From: Arenicola marina
Lineage: Eukaryota; Annelida; Polychaeta; Arenicolidae
Direction of reading: 5' to 3'
Assembly (NCBI GenBank): GCA_964019135.1
Contig: OZ025257.1
Location: 13,109,971-13,173,970, forward strand
DNA length: 64,000 nt
Part shown: positions 58,363-64,000 of the stretch, piece after piece
Layout: the number at the start of each line of letters is the position of its first letter
Numbering within the stretch: position 1 is the stretch's first letter
Notes under the pieces: model-generated
Told to the model about the DNA's origin: nothing
The model's database searches: none
The model's input: the letters and a program-made list of their open reading frames with translations, nothing else
Program-made: the position numbers and the translations under genes

Positions 58363-59349
58363 GAACAAAAAGCGAAACAAAACGAGTGTTTAATGATCAA
58401 CGCGCACAGCAGCTTTATTGACACTTATGTTTTTGGAACCACAAATTGCCCTTGTTAAAGAATGACGGTTGTAAACAACTTCTAATAAAGTGCTTCATTG
58501 ACAATGAACATGAGTGAAGATGAAATGTATGACTTTTGTCAATGGTTATGATTTGTCCCAATAAAGGTAATGTCCTCATAAATCCATATGACTTAGTAAC
58601 ATTTCACAACCAGTTAATTGTCATAAAGCAACCGATTTTGCAGACATGTGATAACCTCCACCCATATGTATTCGTAAATAGACCTTAAAGGACACCGCCA
58701 GCCTGTTCTCTAACGATGCTTTATCGATTCACATAATACCCGAGCGTGTATCATCCAAATTACAGAATTTTCCTTCCTGTCTGTAGCTCACAATAACATT
58801 TAAAAGTGACCGCCAGTCCCAATTTCGCCGCTTAACCAGGCGGCAACCATTTTTGGAGGTGATTGATTGAACAATCAGGAAACCAACGCCAAATTTGTAC
58901 GACTAAGAAGTGCGGGTGAAATTCTCGGGGGCATACAACAGTGTCAATATAGGGGGTTTGCCGGGAGAAAACAAGCCAAGCGGACGTGCATGGAAATGTG
59001 GCGTGCACCTGCTGCACATGAAATGAACCAAAATACTACCAAACACTAGGATTGCACGTACCGGTACAGCCCAAGGTGCGTTCGTGCGTACGGCTGGCTA
59101 CGTCCCTGGTGGCTAATTGAAATGAATTGCTGGAGCACATCCAGTATATGGTCTGATGGTACGTGTAGATTGTTATGCCTTAATTAGGTTTGTGTTCTTA
59201 TATGCAAAATCGACATTTAGGTCAGAGAAGCTAGGTCAAACCGCCGCTAGTTTTAGTTGGGGGAGGGGGTAAACCACCTGAACTTGACCTCAGATTGCCT
59301 GAGAGTAGGGGGTTAACTCCCCCGCCCTGCATTGTATCCGCATGATGTC

Positions 59350-59732
59350 CACACACGCCTCTCCTCCAGCTTTATCTGCTTTCCATCAGCAGTGGTCAGC
59401 GGCAGATGCGCTGCCTGTGATGGGGGCCGGTGGCTGGTCGGGATTCACATGTAGGTCTGATGATCAACGATGGACACGGATGCGCCAGTATCCACCAACA
59501 AAGGGCAATCTACACCATGCAGCCGTGCATGTATAATCCATCCCCTCGCTGGTTTCACCCTATAAACACGGGGTGGGGTCTGAACATCCGCGTTGTTGTC
59601 TGGTTTGACAGAGGTGGGCCGAGTTTCCTTACCCCTCGGTCTCCCTTCTCTCTCAGGGTGGTTAAGCGGGCTAGCTACCACCGGGTTTTCACTAGCCCCT
59701 ATTCGTTTGGGGAATATCTTCCCCTGCCACAC
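59350..59732 (-). pseudogene. Ty3/gypsy-type retrotransposon fragment: retropepsin region
   Basis: The minus-strand frame ends in DCPLLVDTGASVSIVDHQTY, with the DTGA active-site motif of retropepsin-like proteases. After one stop codon the same frame continues LPLTTADGKQIKLEE, the usual next conserved segment. Upstream residues are Pro/Arg-rich as in gag-pol linkers. No RT, integrase or LTR is recognised nearby, so this is a broken, isolated piece. Confidence 0.7.
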
Positions 59733-59760
59733 ATACCTCTACCTCCCCGCAAAGGTTGAC

Positions 59761-59984
59761 CCGGTGTGGCATGATAACCTGTCCACCGTGATAAAGTGTC
59801 CGGCTGACGTGTGCGCATGCGCAGCGTATGGGGTTCCTATGTAAATACCACATGTATGTTAGGTTTAGGGTTAGGTTAGGGCCTGGGTTAGGGTTAGGAT
59901 TAATGTTCTGGTTAGGGTTAGTGGTATGAAAGAAGCGTGGCCGGACAGGTTATCACGGCCGGACAGGTTATTATGTTACACCGG
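59761..59984. mobile_element. MITE with 43-bp terminal inverted repeats
   Basis: The left end CCGGTGTGGCATGATAACCT continues into GTCCACCGTGATAAAGTGTC. The reverse complement of the right end reads CCGGTGTAACATAATAACCT, then GTCCGGCCGTGATAACCTGT. The interior contains a perfect TGCGCATGCGCA (59812-59823) and a TTAGGG-rich stretch. Relatives lie at 36255-36347 and 61936-62022. Confidence 0.85.
59857..59921. repeat. telomere-like TTAGGG repeats inside a MITE
   Basis: GGTTTAGGGTTAGGTTAGGG and GGGTTAGGGTTAGGATTAAT, then GGTTAGGGTTAG, lie between the MITE's terminal repeats. They are short and imperfect, so this is not a chromosome end. Confidence 0.75.
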
Positions 59985-60686
59985 CCTAGGAGGTTGTTGG
60001 CATTCCCGAGCCATGTGTCCATACTTCCGCCGCTCGCCGGAAGTAAACTTAGCGGGAGCAGTCGCTGCCAGGCGGCGTTTGTTGACGTCCGGCAAATGGC
60101 GGAGCATTGAAAACGAAGCGATAGGTGATAAAAATTGCCCGGATTACAAGAAAATACACTACCCACCAAAGAAATGACTGTCCGACGAAAGTCATAAAAG
60201 CTTCAGGAATCTAATGGAACAACTTGACGGGTAGGCAATGCATATTTATTCTGTTAGGACCTTGAACTTGAGCCACCGGTTCGTGATTACTAATTTTACG
60301 CCTGGTGAGCGACATGGCTCTCACCCTTGCTCCGGTTACAGGCGTGGTAAGAGAGGCATGTACCAGGGCTAGCAACAAGGCACAAGCCACTCGAGTGCAG
60401 GCACTCAGATTCGCATGAAAAAGCCGGTCCATATTCTCGCTTTATAATAAGTAATAATCGGTACACATCGGGTACCGAGTTACTGGTGGGGAGACGAAAC
60501 ATCCCTTCCCCCATCCATCCTATAGTCTTACCTTGGCATAGCCATGTGGCATAGGCATAGGGACTATCTGTCGCCTCTGCATAAGGCCTACCCTCGTACA
60601 GGTATCTGCTTTCGACATGCGACGTGCCTGTCGGGGTGGATAGGAAGGGTATTTAGGGGTTGAGTAATCAGTCAACATAAAGTCGC

Positions 60687-61222
60687 TGGGCGTCTGTTAG
60701 GGCCCAAAACGTCATAGTGACGAAAACGTCAGATCACATGGTCTGAGCCATCTTGGAACAAATGTACAGTTTCACACTGTGCCTCGATCGCAGTGTCTGT
60801 TCACGGGGGCTATGAATATATGAGGCAGTAACTCTTCAGTTTCAGATTTATTTAAGGGTTTTCATAAACGATGGAATATAGGTATCGCCACTCCCCCCCC
60901 CCCTCCCTCCGGGTCCATCCCTTGGAACCTTCTATTCCAAGAAACCTTACATTTCCTTATTTTCCTGCGCCTTAATTCGCAAATTTCGGCCTCCAAGAGG
61001 TCTCTAATTGTCAATCAATCAATCCTTTAGCCCCGAGTGGCCCCGCCCTGTCTCCTTCAAAAACGCCACGCAGGGTTGTGGGAGCGATAACCGGGATGGT
61101 TGAAATTAAACATTAAACTCTATATTTCGTTTCTACCAAGGTATGACGTTTTGGTCACTATGACGTTTTGGTCACTATGACGTTTTGGTCACTATGACGT
61201 TTTGGGTTCTAACAGGCGTCCA
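60687..61222. mobile_element. 536-bp terminal-inverted-repeat element
   Basis: The left end TGGGCGTCTGTTAGGGCCCA continues AAACGTCATAGTGACGAAAA. The reverse complement of the right end reads TGGACGCCTGTTAGAACCCA, then AAACGTCATAGTGACCAAAA. The right side has extra tandem 17-bp copies of TATGACGTTTTGGTCAC. There is no transposase, so it is non-autonomous. Target-site duplication is not obvious. Confidence 0.75.
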
Positions 61223-61935
61223 TCTCCTCAGATATCTATCGAGAGAGGCCAGCCCCGCGTCACCTGTCACCTTCCTACTTCCCCTTTCTAGCTGCTCTGG
61301 GTCATGTAGGCCTAGCTCTGCCTGGACAACTGGCCCGCCCGTACTGACTCGCCTCATCAGTCTAATCCCGATATAATTCGACCTAATACTTGTTCCTTCT
61401 CTGGAGAAACATCAGCAGCACGCACGTTCTCAGTTTGTTTACTTCTTATGGGCGCGGCCATCTTGGATGACGCGTCACTGAGTGACTGGTTTTATATCTA
61501 CCATAAGTAAAGTTATTTTATGCCTAAATTAATTATTTGGTGTCCTATTAGAAAATGAGGCATGCAGCACATTATATGCAGACAATAGTTTACTGCAGTC
61601 AACAGCAAAAATACTATATTATAATAAATAATATGCTTTAGTAAACTCAAGTGAATTGTTATTAAAATGTTTTATCATAGTTATTAAATGTTATTATACT
61701 AGTTTCTATTGCAATTTTATTATTATTATTTAAATCGATTAAAAATATACAAAGTTTTGACTTTGACTAAAATATATGAAAAAGCAGCCGACCGATTTTC
61801 ATGGAGCCGATCGCAGCCATGAAACTGTGTCCGACCCGCAAAATAAACACGACTACCCCTTTCCCCTTGCCCCTTCTCATTACTGCACTAAGGTCCCGTT
61901 TTTTCTCCTGCTATTCGTATATATTATAAAAAGTA

Positions 61936-62022
61936 CGCGGACACTTTCTCACGGTGGACACAATTTCATGTTACCATGCTATGAAATTTGGTCCGGCCGG
62001 ACACCATTTCATGCCACACCGG
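61936..62022 (-). mobile_element. short relative of the 59761 MITE
   Basis: On the minus strand it reads CCGGTGTGGCATGAAATGG, GTCCGGCCGGACC and then GTCCACCGTGAGAAAGTGTC. These are the MITE's terminal repeat blocks with a different spacer. Confidence 0.65.
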
Positions 62023-62207
62023 TAAGGTGAAGGTCGCGCCGGAGGGATCCGTTGTTGTCAGAATAGTTTATCTGTTTCGAACCAGTGGCGCCACCGTATG
62101 TCAAAATGGGGCAAAGCAGAATGCGGTGTCACGCATAATCGCAAGTCGAATAAGCGCATATGTATAATGGGCAGTTTCAGAAGGCGGATGACAGGCTGCG
62201 TATTGAA

Positions 62208-62425
62208 TAGCGGCATGTTGCATTTGACAATGTGCATACTGCATTTGACAATGTGCATACTGCATTTGACAATATTCACATTGCATTATGCAATGTGCAT
62301 ACTGCATTTGACAATACTCACATTGCATTATGCAATGTGCATACTGCATTTGACAATACTCACATTGCATTATGCCATGTGCATACTGCATTTGACAATA
62401 TTCACATTGCATTATGCAATTCATA
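62208..62425. repeat. 42-bp minisatellite (GCATACTGCATTTGACAATA)
   Basis: The ~42-bp unit combines GCATACTGCATTTGACAATA and CTCACATTGCATTATGCAAT; shorter ~21-bp copies lie at the start. About four full copies. Frames on both strands are artefacts. Confidence 0.9.
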
Positions 62426-62430
62426 GAAAT

Positions 62431-62690
62431 GGCCTGACGTCACAAGCTTTGGTGCGCATGCGTAGTAGGTGAAAATACGGAGCCTCGTTATCGCGCAGGT
62501 GAAAACATTGCCACGTGGTTATAAATCTGCATACAAATCTCGTGTTTTGGTGTCTTTTGTACTAGTTTTGTTCCGTGCGTTTGCGTCTGATTTTCTTTCG
62601 TTGTGCTATGTCCTAGAACTATTTGGAATCCCTACCTGGTGTAGTTAGTGCCAGGTACCCAGAAAACTAAAAGTAGCTGACCTAAATCCC
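62431..62690 (+). repeat. promoter-like direct repeat, copy 1
   Basis: Starts GGCCTGACGTCACAAG, then TTGGTGCGCATGCG and GAGCCTCGTTATCGCGC. It runs to an ATGTCCTAG (in-frame stop) followed by CTACCTGGTGTAG and TAGTGCCAGG. The same blocks recur in order at 63478-63690. Confidence 0.65.
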
Positions 62691-63477
62691 AACGAAGCAA
62701 CGGAGAAGTGGGTGACCGTCTTCTTGGGATGAAGCCTGTTTTTATGAGTAGACCCAAGGCATGCAAAAACTTAACGCAGAAACAAATTTATGTAGGTCAG
62801 AATGCATATTGAAACCTCATAATTTATATTAATCCAGTGGATATCCCCATTCCTCATTTGTTGCTGCCAAGTTCTTACCTTCTGCTTGCTGACACATAAT
62901 TGCAAACGTACCTAATTATATAAGTGGTCCTGATTAATAAGGCCCAAAACAAATGCATACCCTGAATTTGAGGGAAAGACATTTTCTCTTGCCTTCAATT
63001 TGTGGATAAAAAATATTCTTGTTGAACTTGACAGAAAATTCTCTCTTTACCAAATGGGGGGTGGAACAGGGTGGCTCGGTTCTCTGATCTCTTTTTGGGG
63101 GGTTGGCATGTTCTCTAATTTATTGGTTGGCATGTTTTCTGATCTTAGGCAGTATATTTGATCTCAGATGTTTCTCTCATCTCTGATATTTGATTTTTCC
63201 CAAGGTCTGATCTGAGATCTCTGCTGTTTGTAGGCCCATGTTCTATGATCTTAGATTGATTTCCACTCCCCCCACCCCCCCCAAAAAAAATAACCTTGCA
63301 TTGAACTTGACAGAATTGCTTGAATTTTAATTTTTCCTTACATTTATTGAAGAAGTTGCCTTGGACTTGACAGAAAAAATTACTTCCCCTCAATCTTATA
63401 ACCTTGTGGTGAAAAATAATACATATTTATTTATTTTTTTGGTGGGGGGTAGGGGCTTTTATTTGCGTCATGGTAAT

Positions 63478-63690
63478 GGACTGACGTCACAATTTTTGTG
63501 CGCATCAGACTAAGCACACTGAGCCTCGTTATCGCGCCCTTGAAAACTTTCCCGTGGATACGTAAGCATAGCATCTTTCTCAGTGTTTTCTGTCGAATTA
63601 GTCCGTGGTTTCGCGCCCATTTTTATTTATTTAAGGATGTCCTACGATTTTTTTGAATGCCTGCCTGGTGAGGCTAGTGCCAGGGGGGTG
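63478..63690 (+). repeat. promoter-like direct repeat, copy 2
   Basis: The same block order as copy 1: GACTGACGTCACAA, TTGTGCGCATC, GAGCCTCGTTATCGCGC. ATGTCCTACGATTTTTTTG then encodes MSYDFFECLPGEASAR. The start codon is intact here but broken by TAG in copy 1. A GTGAGG donor-like site follows CTGCCTG. It may be the 5' end of a repeated gene or element. Confidence 0.55.
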
Positions 63691-63858
63691 GCTAAAAATG
63701 GGTTAAAGGCTATAATGCTCTATAGATCAACAGCTTTTTTACACCTAGCTAACAATAATGCTTGCCATAAATTTGGCAAAAAAATAATTCAACCCTTGAC
63801 CGGATAGAAGAAAACTTCCCCTAATTTTTCATTTCTTGGGCTAGAGGTGGGGAGGGGC

Positions 63859-64000
63859 AGTGGCGGATCTAGGGGTGGGGGGTTAGGGGGGTTGCAACCC
63901 CCCCCCCTTGGGAACCAGAACATACAACATACAATATCTCTAAGCCCAAGCCCCCCCCCCCCGTCACAAGTCTTCAGAGCAGCCCCCCACCCCAGTCGCA
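63859..64000 (+). mobile_element. probable transposon terminus cut by the window edge
   Basis: CAGTGGCGGATCTAGG followed by G-rich then C-rich blocks (TTGCAACCCCCCCCCC) is a pattern I associate with terminal sequences of dispersed DNA elements in many invertebrate genomes. The rest lies outside the window. Confidence 0.35.

Noticed and set aside
59857..59921. Chromosome end (telomere)
   Set aside because: The TTAGGG tract is about 65 bp, imperfect and inside a MITE, with ordinary sequence on both sides.

Overview
The window is animal nuclear DNA. It has intron-split genes with GT/AG splice sites, AATAAA poly(A) signals, tRNA-derived SINEs, LINE and Ty3/gypsy fossils, MITE-like elements and an unusually large number of minisatellites. 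Short TTAGGG-type runs occur at about 59.86-59.92 kb. A non-vertebrate marine metazoan fits best. An amphioxus-like deuterostome is my leaning, but the sequence alone does not prove it. Coding density is very low. Most long open frames are artefacts of tandem repeats whose unit contains no stop codon.

Four protein genes can be supported. (1) A VAPA/VAPB (VAMP-associated protein) gene on the + strand has six exons between 16333 and 26811 and a long 3' UTR. It encodes an MSP domain, coiled coil and C-terminal membrane anchor; its first exon is not identified. (2) An uncharacterised acidic protein gene on the - strand (46269 down to 43731) has three 41-residue repeats. It is interrupted by one in-frame TAA and one single-base frameshift. 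(3) A rhodopsin-family aminergic-type GPCR lies on the + strand (48761-50032), with its coding region in one exon. It resembles muscarinic and histamine H3 receptors. (4) A three-exon gene on the + strand (55483-57448) encodes a secreted Reeler-domain protein of the defence-protein type with a cysteine-rich tail. These genes are unrelated in function; nothing suggests a shared pathway.

Layout: 1-16.3 kb is gene-poor and repeat-rich. It holds a 34-bp satellite carrying four copies of a 101-bp inverted-repeat element, a 38-bp minisatellite and several SINEs. 16.3-30 kb is the VAP gene, whose introns and 3' UTR hold five tandem arrays. 30-43 kb is intergenic, with a LINE fragment, a 63-copy 27-bp array and a terminal-inverted-repeat element. 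43.7-57.5 kb holds the other three genes, separated by tandem arrays. 57.5-64 kb is a graveyard of MITE-like and retroelement pieces.

The most unusual signals are these: the 101-bp palindrome co-amplified inside a satellite; the 27-bp array carrying an E-box and a TCTCGCGAG motif in each unit; and a strong excess of perfect TGACGTCA (CRE) octamers, 12 found by eye against about one expected. A MITE family also carries a perfect NRF1-type palindrome.
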